DNA of 64,000 bases from Streptomyces sp. NBC_00239 (GCF_036194065.1 NZ_CP108095.1:124001-188000), one strand, 5' to 3'. Counted from the first letter of the stretch, positions 31,490 through 40,729 are shown. The notes: a model not told the origin generated them from the sequence alone. Numbers and translations are program-made.

Positions 31490-32902
31490 GTGTCCGCCAC
31501 CGACCAGCCGCCCAGCCCCCGGGCTCGAGCCGACCGCGCCGTCACCGGCGGCGGGGACGTGATTCCGCTGCCGCAGGCGACCCGCGCCTGGTTCGCGATC
31601 TCCTGGCAGACCTTCGGCGGCCCGGCCGGGCAGATAGCAGTGATGCAGCGGGCCCTGGTCGAGGACAAACGCTGGATCGGCCAGCAGCGGTTCAACCACG
31701 CCCTGTCCTACTGCATGCTCCTTCCCGGCCCGGAAGCCCAGCAGCTCGCGATCTACACCGGCTGGCTCCTCAATGGCACCCGCGGCGGACTGATCGCCGG
31801 CACCCTCTTCGTCCTCCCCGGCGTCCTCGCCCTGCTCGCCTTGTCCGCCCTCTACGTCGCCTTCGGCTCGACCGCAGCCGTCACCGGCGTCTTCGCCGGC
31901 CTGGCCCCCGCGGTGGTCGCCATCGTCGCCCAGGCCGTCTCCCGGGTCGCCCAGCGCTCCCTGAACCACCCGCTGCTGATCGCCCTGGCGGTGGCCTCGT
32001 TCGCGGCGCTGGCGCTGTTCGCGGTGCCCTTCCCCGTGGTCATCGCCGCAGCCGCCCTCGCCGGCTGGCTCATCGGCCGCTACAGGCCCGACGCGCTCAA
32101 GCCTTCGGGCGGGCACGGCGCCGACGACGGGCCCGCGCCACTGATTCCCGACGACGCGCTGCACCACGAGCAGCCCAGCCGCCGCCGCACCTGGCGCATC
32201 CTCGCCTCCGGGCTGCTGCTGTGGGCCGTCCCCGTGGCCGCGGTCGCCCTCCTGACCGGTACCGGGAGCGTGTTCACCACCCAGAGCGTTTTCTTCTCCG
32301 GCACCGCGCTGGTCACCTTCGGCGGCGCCTACGCCGTCCTGGCCTACGTCGCCCAGCAGGCCGTGCAGACCTACGGCTGGCTCACGCCGAAGGAGATGGT
32401 CAGCGGCCTGGCCCTGGCCGAGACCACCCCAGGCCCGCTGATCATGGTGGTGCAGTTCGTCGCGTTCCTCGGCGCCTACCGCGACCCGGGCACCCTCGCC
32501 CCCTGGGCCGCGGCCCTCCTCGGCGCCCTGCTCACCACCTGGGTCACCTTCGTGCCCTGCTTCCTGTTCATCTTCCTCGGCGCCCCCTACATCGAGCGCC
32601 TGCGCGGCAACCGCCGCATCTCCGCCGCCCTGACCGGCATCACCGCCGCCGTCGTCGGCGTCATCGCCAACCTCGCCCTCTACTTCGCCGAACACGCCCT
32701 CTTCACAGACGTGGACGAGAAGACCTTCGGCCCGGTCACGCTCGCCCTGCCCGACCTGGGCACGCTGCGTCCAGCGGCCCTCGTGATCACGGCGATCGCG
32801 GCGCTGCTGATCTTCAAAGTCCGGTGGAGCGTCCTGCGCACCCTCGGCATCTGCGCCGTCCTGGGACTGGGCGCAGCCCTCACCGGACTCCCCGGCATCT
32901 GA
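31490..32902 (+). CDS. chrA: ChrA chromate efflux transporter
   Basis: 470 aa from GTG 31490, behind AAAGAGGG (an earlier in-frame GTG or ATG at 31397 gives a non-family extension). It has two homologous CHR domains. The first has FGGPAGQIAVMQ and LPGPEAQQLAIY; the second has TFGGAYAVLAYV and ETTPGPLIMVVQFVAFLGAY. About ten to twelve hydrophobic segments are visible. ChrA is an inner-membrane chromate antiporter driven by the proton-motive force. The His/acidic linker (about residues 205-235) joins the halves. Divergent from chrB, with a palindromic operator in between. Confidence 0.93.
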   Translation: MSATDQPPSPRARADRAVTGGGDVIPLPQATRAWFAISWQTFGGPAGQIAVMQRALVEDKRWIGQQRFNHALSYCMLLPGPEAQQLAIYTGWLLNGTRGGLIAGTLFVLPGVLALLALSALYVAFGSTAAVTGVFAGLAPAVVAIVAQAVSRVAQRSLNHPLLIALAVASFAALALFAVPFPVVIAAAALAGWLIGRYRPDALKPSGGHGADDGPAPLIPDDALHHEQPSRRRTWRILASGLLLWAVPVAAVALLTGTGSVFTTQSVFFSGTALVTFGGAYAVLAYVAQQAVQTYGWLTPKEMVSGLALAETTPGPLIMVVQFVAFLGAYRDPGTLAPWAAALLGALLTTWVTFVPCFLFIFLGAPYIERLRGNRRISAALTGITAAVVGVIANLALYFAEHALFTDVDEKTFGPVTLALPDLGTLRPAALVITAIAALLIFKVRWSVLRTLGICAVLGLGAALTGLPGI

Positions 32903-32921
32903 ACCGCCGAGGAGATGCCCA

Positions 32922-33041
32922 ATGGGAACATTCGCCGCGCCGGGGGTGCGGGGGGCCAATCAGAAGCAGCGCCGCGACCGGCTCTGGCAGACGCAGCGCG
33001 CCGCACCACCGAACCCGGCGTCGACTGGGCCGGGGAGGTGA
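32922..33041 (+). CDS. Possible 39-aa peptide downstream of chrA
   Basis: ATG 32922 has GAGGAG eight nt upstream and lies 19 nt after the chrA stop. It reads MGTFAAPGVRGANQKQRRDR and on to TGA at 33039. It is basic and short, with no known family. It may be a small gene of the chr operon or the truncated start of a lost one. Confidence 0.3.
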   Translation: MGTFAAPGVRGANQKQRRDRLWQTQRAAPPNPASTGPGR

Positions 33042-33273
33042 GCGTCCGGGGGCACCGAGATCAGCGCAGCGCGGGGCGACCGGCTTGCTTGCGGGCGACG
33101 CCGGCACAGATCCTTCGCTACAACCACGGGTCAAACCGAGTTGGCACCCGCGCGTTCACAAGCGTCGACCGTGATTGGGTGCTCATCGCCGAGCTCACCC
33201 AGGGGTGAGCGGGCTCGTCGGGCGGTCCTCCGCGGGTCGCCAGGGCCCCGATGCGACGGTGTTGACAGCGCGG

Positions 33274-33316
33274 AGGCCCCGCCCGCACCGGGGGTCGCCT
33301 GGTGCGGGCGGGGCCT
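33274..33316. terminator. 16-bp perfect hairpin
   Basis: AGGCCCCGCCCGCACC (33274-33289) and GGTGCGGGCGGGGCCT (33301-33316), loop 11 nt. It lies just after the stop of the minus-strand gene at 33330 and ends that transcript; it would also stop any read-through from chrA. Confidence 0.85.
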
Positions 33317-33329
33317 GTCGAGCCCGGTC

Positions 33330-35777
33330 CTACTTGGTGGTGGTGGCGGTGATGTCGGCGGGGTTGGTGAGGGTGCCGGGGATCTTGTTCCAGGCCGTCC
33401 AGGAACCCGTCGTGGTGTCGAGGGCGATGTTCTGGACCTGCCCATTGGTGCCGGTGGCGTAGACGTGGATGTTGTCGGCTGCGGAAGCGCTGGCGATGCG
33501 CGTCAGGCCGGTGCCGCCGATCTTGTTCCAGGTGGGGTTCCACATCCCGGCGAGGTAGTCGGCACTCTGGTTGTAGAGGGCGCCGTCGGAGCCGATGACC
33601 TGGACCTGGACGGTGTGGCCGACGCGGGCCGTCGTGATGTCCTTGGCGCCGGTGATGCCACCGGGGATCTCGCCCCAGACGGTCCAGGTGTTGTTGCGGG
33701 TGTCGAAGTCGCGGCCGTAGGCCTTGCCGGCGTTGATGCCGACCAGGCGGACGAAGGGGCCGGCCTTGACGCTGGAGATGCCGGTCAGGCCGGTCCCTCC
33801 GGCGACGGGGGTCCAGCCGCTGTTCCAGCGGCCGGCGTTGTAGTCGCCCGTCTGGGTGTAGAGGTCACCGCTCGAGCCGATGACCTGGACGTAGAGGACG
33901 TTGTTGATCATTGCGGCGGAGACGTCCTTGACGCCGCCGGCGCCACCGGGGATCTCGGTCCAGTTGCCCCAGGTGTTGTTGCGTACGTCGTACTCGCGGT
34001 CGTAGACCTTCCCGCCGGCGACGCCGACGTACCGGATGGTGCTGCCGGTGTCCACGCTGGTGAGGTGGGTGATCGCGGCGCCTCCGATGCCGGCCCACTG
34101 GGCGTTGAACACGCCGGTGGCGACCGCACCGTTCTGGGTGAACAGGGAGCCGCCGGCGCCCGCGGCGAGCGTCACCTTCGACGGGGGAACGGATACGGCC
34201 ACGGCCACGTCGGCGGCGCCGGCGAGACCGCCCGTAACCTCCTTGAAGGCGGTCCAGGAACCGGTGGCGGGGTCCATGGTGGCGTTGCTGGCCTTGCCGC
34301 CCGCACCGAGAGCGTAGAGCTCGATGCCGGTGGGGGTGGAAACGCTGGTGATGCGGGTCAGGCCCGTGCCGCCGGCCTTGGCCCACGAGTCGTTCCAGCG
34401 GCCTGCGTCGTAGTTGCCGAACTGGGTCCAGATCGCACCGTCGGAGCCGATGATCTGCACGTGGACGTTGTTCCCGACGGTGCTGGAGGCGATGTCCACG
34501 GCGCCGCCGGCGCCGCCCGGGATCGCACCCCACGCGGTCCAGCTGCCGTTACGGGTGTCCAGGTCACGGCCGTAGACCTCGCCGCCGCCGATGCCGTGGA
34601 CGCGCACGGTGGTGCCCGATGCCGTGCTGGTGATGTGGGAGAGCCCGGTCGCGCCGACCGCAGTCCAGTTGGTGTTCCAGCGGCCCGCCTTGTAGTCGGC
34701 CGCCTGGGAGTAGAGGTTGCCTTCGGATCCGACGATCAGTACGTGGACGGTGTCGCCGACCAGCGAGGCGGTGATGTCCTTGGCACCGGCCGCCCCTCCG
34801 GGAACCTCGCCCCAGCCCGACCACTTACCGGTCGCGCGGTCCAGGTCCTGGCCGAACACCCGGCCGCCCGCGATCGCGTAGGCGCGGACGATCTCGCCGT
34901 GACGGACCGTGCTCACCCGGGAGACGTCCTTCCCGTCCACCTTGGCCCAGGCCTGTCCGTACTCCCTGTACCCGAGGTTTCCGAACTGCGACCACATCGT
35001 CCCGCCGCCGCCTGCGAGGAGGGACACCTGCGCACCGTTGCGGGGCGCGGTGACCTCTCCCACCCAGGCGCCGAGGTCGTCGGTGCGGACGGAGAGGGCG
35101 CCGGTGCGGGTCTCGGTGGTTGCGGTGCCGAGGCAACCACCCTGCCAGGAACGGCTGTTGACGCCCACCAGTTCACCGGCCGCGTTGAGCAGCGGGCCGC
35201 CCGTGTCGCCCTTGCAGATGGCGTCGGTGCCCTTGCCGGTGATGGTGAGTGCGGTGGCGTCGGAGGCGCCGACGCTGAAGGAGCCGACGTGGAGCTTGCC
35301 GGGGACCCACTCGGTCTTCGTGCGCCCGAATCCGACCGCCGTCAGGTCGGCCCCGGCTGCGGGCGCTGCGCTCGCCCGCTTGATGCCGGCGATGCCGGTC
35401 GTCGCGGTGGCGAGGCGCGCCATGACGAGGTCGCGGTCGCTGCGCGGGACGAGTTCGACGACGTCGACGGCCTTGCCGTCGGAGAGGGTGGCGACGGTCT
35501 TCAGGGCCGGCTTGCCGGCGGGGACCGAGGTGCCCGGGGTGGCGGCGAAGCAGCTGGCGGCCGTTAGGATCCATCGGGCGTCGACGAGGGTCGCGGTGCA
35601 GGCGCGGGAAGTTTCCTCGTCGCCGATGTTGAGCTTGACCACCGACTTGTACGCGTCGGTCGGGGCTTCGGGGCCGGTGAGGGCGAGGGCGGGGGCGGCG
35701 GAGATCAGGCCGGCGGCGACCGCGGTGGCGGAGAGCAGGACGGTCATCCGCGCCGGGCGCAGACGGGGTGCGAGCAT
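33330..35777 (-). CDS. Secreted trypsin-like pseudoprotease with lectin-like propeller repeats
   Basis: 815 aa from ATG 35777, behind GGAAGAA. A signal peptide covers residues 1-33 (MTVLLSATAVAAGLISAAPA). Residues 35-250 are a chymotrypsin-fold (S1) domain, but the catalytic His is Ser75 (WILTAASC where WILTAAHC is usual) and the catalytic Ser is Thr192 (CKGDTGGPLL in place of GDSGGP). Asp116 is kept. It should have little or no protease activity. Residues 260-815 are about eleven repeats of roughly 48 residues with GAKDITAS, VHVLIVGSEGNLYSQ and YKAGRWNTNWTAVG elements, resembling tectonin/PLL-type propellers that bind sugars. Likely a surface or secreted binding protein. Confidence 0.82.
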   Translation of the reverse strand: MLAPRLRPARMTVLLSATAVAAGLISAAPALALTGPEAPTDAYKSVVKLNIGDEETSRACTATLVDARWILTAASCFAATPGTSVPAGKPALKTVATLSDGKAVDVVELVPRSDRDLVMARLATATTGIAGIKRASAAPAAGADLTAVGFGRTKTEWVPGKLHVGSFSVGASDATALTITGKGTDAICKGDTGGPLLNAAGELVGVNSRSWQGGCLGTATTETRTGALSVRTDDLGAWVGEVTAPRNGAQVSLLAGGGGTMWSQFGNLGYREYGQAWAKVDGKDVSRVSTVRHGEIVRAYAIAGGRVFGQDLDRATGKWSGWGEVPGGAAGAKDITASLVGDTVHVLIVGSEGNLYSQAADYKAGRWNTNWTAVGATGLSHITSTASGTTVRVHGIGGGEVYGRDLDTRNGSWTAWGAIPGGAGGAVDIASSTVGNNVHVQIIGSDGAIWTQFGNYDAGRWNDSWAKAGGTGLTRITSVSTPTGIELYALGAGGKASNATMDPATGSWTAFKEVTGGLAGAADVAVAVSVPPSKVTLAAGAGGSLFTQNGAVATGVFNAQWAGIGGAAITHLTSVDTGSTIRYVGVAGGKVYDREYDVRNNTWGNWTEIPGGAGGVKDVSAAMINNVLYVQVIGSSGDLYTQTGDYNAGRWNSGWTPVAGGTGLTGISSVKAGPFVRLVGINAGKAYGRDFDTRNNTWTVWGEIPGGITGAKDITTARVGHTVQVQVIGSDGALYNQSADYLAGMWNPTWNKIGGTGLTRIASASAADNIHVYATGTNGQVQNIALDTTTGSWTAWNKIPGTLTNPADITATTTK

Positions 35778-35854
35778 GGTTCTTCCTTCGGTGAACGGGT
35801 GCGCGGGGAAGTGAACGGGTGCCGTACGGCGGCCGCTTGGGCGCCGTGCGGGTG

Positions 35855-36376
35855 CTACTTGGAGGTGCGGATCTCCATGAGCATGAACTCGCGGCCCTGC
35901 TCGTCGGCGCTCTCGCCGACCGCGGTCCAGGAGTTCTTGTTGACGTCCCACGTCTTCTCTTCCGCGCCGACCTTCATGTCGACCTGGGCGGCGTAGTCGT
36001 TGCCCTTGACGGCGAAGACCGAGGGGATCTCCAGGGTCAGGTAGCCGGTGGTGCCGGTGACCTTGAAGCAGATCTTCTCCTTGGCGCGGGACCAGACCTC
36101 CAGGAGGTTCGTCGCGCTCGCGCAGTCGGCGAGGAGGATGTGGCCGTCACCGCGCTTGAGGGTGATGTTCTGCTCGGCGAGGATCTTGTCCGCGTTCGGG
36201 TAGCCGAAGTCCTCGATCGCGTACCCGGGACCCTCCTCGGCGATGCCCTTCATCGCGGTGACGTCCGCAGCGCCGCCCTCGGTGGCGCCACCCGCCCCGG
36301 CGATCGCCAGCCACGCCAGCGCGCCGGCGGCCGTGGCCGCGCCCACCGTACGGACGACATTCTTCCGTGCCTTCAT
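35855..36376 (-). CDS. Small secreted protein of unknown function
   Basis: 173 aa from ATG 36376 (MKARKNVVRTVGAATAAGAL), with a signal sequence to about residue 35 (WLAIAGAGGATEG). The longer frame upstream to 36640 has no ribosome site. The mature part has two Cys (ILLADCASATN and KEKICFKVTGTTGYLTLEIP) that could form a disulfide, then a beta-rich region ending EFMLMEIRTSK. I do not recognise the family. It is 77 nt upstream of the pseudoprotease gene on the same strand, so the two secreted proteins may be co-transcribed. Confidence 0.65.
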   Translation of the reverse strand: MKARKNVVRTVGAATAAGALAWLAIAGAGGATEGGAADVTAMKGIAEEGPGYAIEDFGYPNADKILAEQNITLKRGDGHILLADCASATNLLEVWSRAKEKICFKVTGTTGYLTLEIPSVFAVKGNDYAAQVDMKVGAEEKTWDVNKNSWTAVGESADEQGREFMLMEIRTSK

Positions 36377-37145
36377 CCCTACCCCAGTCTTCAGTTCCGG
36401 TTCACTGACCGGAAGTGTCATACGGATGCGAAGGCTCATGTCCGACCAAGACAGAGACGCGTCAAAGAAGGCGATCTCTCCCTGGAAGCCCCCAACTTCC
36501 GACCGGATCTTAACCGCACACCCGGCACGCAAATCAAGTCCGTAAAAGCAAAGACGGCGGCTGGTCGGGCAATTGCCAGGCATCAATGGATGTACAGGAG
36601 GGCGCGTTTCATCGACGTCCCGCAGGCGGGGCATGCGCAACCGGAGGCTCGGGGGCCGTGGGGATGAGTGAGGTGGCTCACGTGAAAGCCGGGCGCGCCG
36701 GCCAGGGATTACGCGGCAGTCAGGGATGTTATGTCTGATTCAAGCGGCCCGACATCAGCCCCGCGAAGCGCCACCAGCCCGCGTGGATAAACGAACGTTG
36801 ATTCCTCATCATCTACCGTCTAGCCAAAGTGCCGTGTATCGCGTAGGGTCATGCCGCACGCTCCCCTAGCTGGGTCTTCTGTTTCATGGCCAGTGGTTTT
36901 AAGCGCGACTCGCCACTTCCTGCGCTGCGCCCCGCCGCATCTCTTTTTCGGCGCGCCATGCATCGATGGTGAAAGCTGCTTTTGGCTTGCCCGTGGACGA
37001 GGGCCGCGTATTTTCGGGGAAATACCACCGACGCAGGGCGCCACCCTTCGGCCCTGTCCGCTCCCGTACGGCCCGGCCCGATCCAGCCCGGGGGGGGCGG
37101 TCGCTCGCGGCACCGCCTACGTAGGATCCCCCCGCATGTGGCGGC
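36377..37145. other. Long intergenic region
   Basis: About 770 bp with lower G+C than the genes. No frame has a ribosome site or domain. It includes the promoter region of the secreted protein gene at its left end. Confidence 0.45.
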
Positions 37146-37462
37146 GTGACCGGCACGACGGGCGCCTGGATCATGTTCCGGAGCTGCGTGATGGGCGTGC
37201 GGGTCGACTCCGAAGGTGTCACCGAGCACGGGCTGGGACGCTCGAAAACCGTGCCATGGTGCGCCATCGACACGGTCAACACCAGTGGCGGAACCGGACC
37301 GGCCCCGCCCAGGCCTCCGGGCCGGCCCTCAAGAACGGCGACAGGCTCGGGCTCGGCGCCCTCGCCTCCTACTCCACGCGCACGGTCAACACCGACCTCG
37401 CCCTGATCCGCTACCGCCACGCGACCCACACCACTGCCTGCCACCACTGCACGCCCACATGA
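37146..37462 (+). pseudogene. Frameshifted PH-like protein
   Basis: GVRVDSEGVTEHGLGRSKTV and PWCAIDTVNTSGG lie in one frame (from 37146). The continuation, PALKNGDRLGLGALASYSTR and TVNTDLALIRYRH, is in another frame up to the stop at 37460. Together they look like a small bacterial PH domain with a break at about 37310. Probably inactive. Confidence 0.5.
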
Positions 37463-37564
37463 ACGGACGAACGCCCCACGCCCGGCCCGCCCATGCCATG
37501 GTGTTCAGCAGTCGTGAGGATGGTTCACACTTGCCGGACAGCTTGGGCCCGCCGGGGAGGGTGC

Positions 37565-37948
37565 GTGGAAGAGCCAGGATTCTGTGTCCGGCTGACCGAG
37601 GCAGGCGACCGGAAGACGGCCGCGGTCCGTGCGCTCCGGACGGTCACCGGCCTCAGCCTCTGGAACAGCAAGCTGATGCTGGACCGTGCACCGGTAGCGG
37701 TCACGGAACCCAACTGGCTCGAAGCAGCCCAAGACGCGGCCGAGATACTCTCGGTCGCGGGTGTACGGGCGACGGTCGTCTGCGACTGGTGCGACCGCAC
37801 CGTCACACCACAGGCCGGGCCACTCGACCCGGCCCCGTGCAAAGGCCCATGGCCTTCCCAGACCTGCCGCGCCAGCCACCCACCAGACACGGACTGGGCA
37901 CGGCGACAGATGACGAACTCGCCGCCAGAGCCGACAGACACCCCCTGA
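37565..37948 (+). CDS. Stand-alone ribosomal L7/L12 C-terminal-domain-like protein
   Basis: 127 aa from GTG 37565, with GGGAGGG just upstream (an open extension to 37493 is not family-like). Residues 4-65 match the L7/L12 C-terminal fold: FCVRLTEAGDRKTAAVRALR, TVTGLSLWNSKLMLDRAPVA, then AAQDAAEILSVAGVRATVVC. In the ribosome this domain recruits translation factors. Here it lacks the N-terminal dimerisation and hinge parts and is followed by a C-W-C-D element (VVCDWCDRTV) and later Cys/His that could bind zinc. Similar solitary domains occur in Streptomyces; their role is not known to me. Confidence 0.6.
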   Translation: MEEPGFCVRLTEAGDRKTAAVRALRTVTGLSLWNSKLMLDRAPVAVTEPNWLEAAQDAAEILSVAGVRATVVCDWCDRTVTPQAGPLDPAPCKGPWPSQTCRASHPPDTDWARRQMTNSPPEPTDTP

Positions 37949-38292
37949 CCGGACACCACCCGCTCCTGTGTATCCACCAGCAGGTCATCCCGCGACCTCT
38001 AGCGTCCCGGACTCGGCGGCCTGCGTCGATTCCTGCGCCGTGAGCCGTTCTCCACCACGCCGCCCGCCCGGCCCTGCGCGCCTATCTGGGCCGGCGGAAC
38101 GCGAGCGCCCGCCAAGCCGGCGTCCTGGCCGTCCAACGGCGCTGACGGGGGGAACAGATCGAGGGGAACGCGTGGCCGGGCGGGTACGGAGGGGGCTGTC
38201 GGGCTCTTGTTCTGCGTGAGTCGACACGCAGCTTCGGGCAGCATCCCGGGGCCCCCGCACAGTCCGTGACGCGGCGGACCGCGCGGCGCGGT
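37949..38292. other. No gene recognised
   Basis: About 340 bp between convergent genes with no supported frame; it ends in the strong terminator at 38293. Confidence 0.45.
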
Positions 38293-38332
38293 ACGCGAGG
38301 GCCGGGGTCTCGTGGTCTCCCGGCCCTCGCGT
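38293..38332 (-). terminator. Terminator of the second pectate lyase gene
   Basis: ACGCGAGGGCCGGG (38293-38306) and CCCGGCCCTCGCGT (38319-38332) form a perfect 14-bp stem with a 12-nt loop, 11 nt beyond the stop at 38343. Confidence 0.85.
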
Positions 38333-38342
38333 GTCTCGGGTG

Positions 38343-39686
38343 CTACTTGAGCACGCCAGCCCCAGTCGTCGTCGCCAGCGACGTGGGCAGGTTGCTCGCC
38401 GAGGCTTCCAGGCCCGTCGTGAGGGTCGGGGTCCAGTTGACCGTGGTCTTCAGGTCCTTGGACGAGGCGGCGTTGTAGGCGGCGACGAGGTCGGTCACCG
38501 TGCCGTTGACGAGGTTGCCGGAGCCCTTGACCGAGCCGGTGCCGTCACCGCTGAGGAGCTTGGCGGCCTTCGCGCCGGACGGCAGCTTCCAGTAGTTGTT
38601 CTCCGCGACGATCTGAGCCTTTGCGCGGGAGTTGATGCTGTACTGCGGCGTGTACCCGTTAAGGAGTGTGACGTCGTAGTAGTTGTTGTAGATGTGGATC
38701 TGGCCAATGCGGGCCAGCGGGGCGCGCTGCATGATGCCCTTCCACACGTTGTGGTGGATGGAGACGCGCAGCTTGCCGACGCTGTCGGTGTCGCTGCTGC
38801 CGATCAGCATCGTCTTGTCGTGGTTGGTGAACTGGTTGCGCGAGACGGTCACCAGGTCGGATCCCTTGGTGATGTCGAGGGCGCCGTCGTGGATCTGGTA
38901 CTCGCGGCCGAAGTACTTCGGGTTGGCGCTGTCGAAGTGCGGCGCGTCGGTGAACGTGTTGTGGTCCGACCACACGTGGGTCGCGCCGCGCAGGGACACC
39001 GAGTCGTAGTTGGAGTTCCAGTTGCCGTCGTCGCCGTCGGTCGGGTCCCACTGCGGGAAGCAGTCCTCAGTGGCGGCGAAGGTCAGGTTGCGGACGATGA
39101 CGTTGTCCACGTTCTGTATCTGGAGCATGGCCCCGGTGAGGCCCGCGTTCGTGCCGGGGACGCCCACGATCGTCGTGTTGGCGGGGACCTTGAAGACGAT
39201 GTTCTGGCCCTGCTTGGCCTGGGCGGCGGCCCGTGCCTTCTCCTGGGTGCCGGAGGGCAGCTTGGAGCGGCCGTAGGTGGCCGGGTCGTATGCCTTGAGG
39301 TAGGCAGACAGCGAGTAGCCGGTACCGAGGGCGTAGTCGGCGCAGGTCAGCTTCTTTCCTCTGTCATCGGTGTTGGCGTCGATCAGGCCGTTGATCTTGA
39401 TGATGCGGGGCGTGGTGTCGGAGACCGATCCCAGCGCCTTCACGAGCTGCGCACGGGTGGAGACCGTGAAGGTGCGGGCGGCGTCGGCCTTCGTGCCACC
39501 GGTGGTCCCCGTGCCGGAGGACGCCCAGCCGTCCTTCGCGGTGAGCGTCTGGTGGTACAGGTCGACGGTCCCGGCGTTCGCGTTCATCACGACGACACCA
39601 GAGCCGACGCATGCAGCCACGACGGCCGCGCAGAGGACGGCGGCACGACGGGAGCGGAGGGACCTGCGATGGGAGCGAGCAGCCAC
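38343..39686 (-). CDS. Secreted pectate lyase (PL1)
   Basis: 447 aa. The N-terminus (MAARSHRRSLRSRRAAVLCA) has repeated Arg pairs before a hydrophobic run and cleavage near NANAG, so it is exported. The mature enzyme is a PL1 beta-helix: TTIVGVPGTNAGLTGAMLQI, NVIVRNLTFAATEDCFPQWD, THVWSDHNTFTDA, and VSIHHNVWKGIMQRAPLARI, where the Arg after MQ is the expected catalytic base. Asp residues in DCFPQWDPTDGD and SDHNTF would bind calcium. It cleaves de-esterified pectin by beta-elimination. It shares a 14-nt upstream element with the fusion gene at 1438-3498. Confidence 0.93.
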   Translation of the reverse strand: MAARSHRRSLRSRRAAVLCAAVVAACVGSGVVVMNANAGTVDLYHQTLTAKDGWASSGTGTTGGTKADAARTFTVSTRAQLVKALGSVSDTTPRIIKINGLIDANTDDRGKKLTCADYALGTGYSLSAYLKAYDPATYGRSKLPSGTQEKARAAAQAKQGQNIVFKVPANTTIVGVPGTNAGLTGAMLQIQNVDNVIVRNLTFAATEDCFPQWDPTDGDDGNWNSNYDSVSLRGATHVWSDHNTFTDAPHFDSANPKYFGREYQIHDGALDITKGSDLVTVSRNQFTNHDKTMLIGSSDTDSVGKLRVSIHHNVWKGIMQRAPLARIGQIHIYNNYYDVTLLNGYTPQYSINSRAKAQIVAENNYWKLPSGAKAAKLLSGDGTGSVKGSGNLVNGTVTDLVAAYNAASSKDLKTTVNWTPTLTTGLEASASNLPTSLATTTGAGVLK

Positions 39687-39747
39687 GAGGCTTCCTTACG
39701 GGGGGGAGGAACAGGGTTACGCCCTGTCAGTAGCCGCCGACCCGTGC

Positions 39748-39761
39748 AAGGTTGCCGCGTG
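39748..39761 (-). promoter_or_regulatory. 14-nt element shared with the pectate lyase-pectinesterase gene
   Basis: Same 14-mer as at 3562-3575 (AAGGTTGCCGCGTG on the plus strand), 62 nt upstream of the pectate lyase start. About 20 nt toward the gene the minus strand reads CTACTGACAGG, a possible -10 region. Confidence 0.45.
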
Positions 39762-39878
39762 CGGGGATGTTTTTTGCAGGCCGGGTCAGCAGCCGAACCT
39801 CATTCGGGACGAAGAGGTCGTGGGTACACATCCCGCCACCCCGAGAGCCAATGAAGCAGGTGGCGGACGGGGCACCGC
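39762..39878. other. Promoter flank of the second pectate lyase
   Basis: Short non-coding stretch with a TTTTTT run at 39768-39775 just before the MerR-like remnant. Confidence 0.35.
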
Positions 39879-40094
39879 GTCTACGACGAGGCCGACGTAC
39901 CGGACGCACGGCTGGCCCACCAGCTCAGGCGAGGCGGCAACCGGCTGGAGCACGTCGCCCCGCTGATCGTCCAGATGCGGGCGGCCGGCGGCCTGGAGCC
40001 GCTGGAGGCCGCACTCTACGACCGGCACGATCGGCTGTCGGCCTACCCTGTGGTGGATCCCGTTGGCCGAGCCGTTGACCAAGTCAGTGGTTAG
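39879..40094 (+). pseudogene. MerR-family regulator, C-terminal remnant
   Basis: Continuous frame VYDEADVPDARLAHQLRRGG, then NRLEHVAPLIVQMRAAGGLE, ending at TAG 40092. This is the recognisable tail of a MerR-like regulator (the part after the dimerisation helix). The DNA-binding half is missing. It ends 16 nt before the MarR start. Confidence 0.55.
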
Positions 40095-40110
40095 CTGCCA
40101 TATTACTTGC

Positions 40111-40632
40111 ATGCCTCAGGATGCCGATCGCTACTACGCCCAGCCGACGCTGGATCAGGCCACACGTCAGATCCGGAGCTACGGGCTGACCGCCGATCCG
40201 CAAGCCGTTCTGGTCGCGGTCCGGCTGATGGCCACCGGCGCTCGGCTCGGGCAGGCGGCCGAGGTGCACTTCGGCAGGTTCGGCCTCTCCACGGGCCGCT
40301 ACCGGCTGCTGGCCGACCTTGAGGACTGCGGGGGCGAGAAGTCGCCCTCGCACCTGGCGGCCGGGCTGGGCGTATCGCGGGCCACGGTTACCGGGCTGGT
40401 GGACGGACTGGAGCGGGAGGGCTTGGTGGCCCGCCGCTCCTCCCGGGAGGACGGTCGGGGAACCGTCGTCGTGCTGACGGCGCGCGGTGCGCAGCGGCTG
40501 CAGGAGATGGCGCCCGAGCACTTCCGGCGGCTGGAAGCGATGGTCGGCGGGCTCACCGAGGCTGAGCGCGGAACGTTCCTGGAGCTGCTGGAGCGGATCG
40601 CGCAGGGCATCGGCGCACTGGTGGAGGAGTAA
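40111..40632 (+). CDS. MarR-family transcriptional regulator
   Basis: 173 aa from ATG 40111. The winged-helix core is complete: FGLSTGRYRLLADLED, SPSHLAAGLGVSRATVTGLV, DGLEREGLVARRSSREDGRG and TVVVLTARGAQRLQ. A longer than usual N-terminal helix (residues 1-40) contributes to the dimer. MarR proteins repress their own gene and neighbours until a small ligand releases them. Upstream of its start is TTAGCTGCCATATT, a partial copy of the inverted repeat found before the next gene. The downstream two-gene operon is therefore its likely target. Confidence 0.92.
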   Translation: MPQDADRYYAQPTLDQATRQIRSYGLTADPQAVLVAVRLMATGARLGQAAEVHFGRFGLSTGRYRLLADLEDCGGEKSPSHLAAGLGVSRATVTGLVDGLEREGLVARRSSREDGRGTVVVLTARGAQRLQEMAPEHFRRLEAMVGGLTEAERGTFLELLERIAQGIGALVEE

Positions 40633-40694
40633 GCCACAAGGGAGCAACGCAGCCGCGCTCGCCGCCCAGCGCGGCCTTTTTTCCACCCAGATAG

Positions 40695-40706
40695 TTAGCT
40701 GGCTAA
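40695..40706. promoter_or_regulatory. Probable MarR operator
   Basis: TTAGC-TG-GCTAA is a perfect inverted repeat 23 nt upstream of the membrane-protein start. A half-site (TTAGC at 40091-40095) precedes the MarR gene itself. Binding is inferred. Confidence 0.6.
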
Positions 40707-40729
40707 TCACCTGTTTTCGAGAGGATCGC

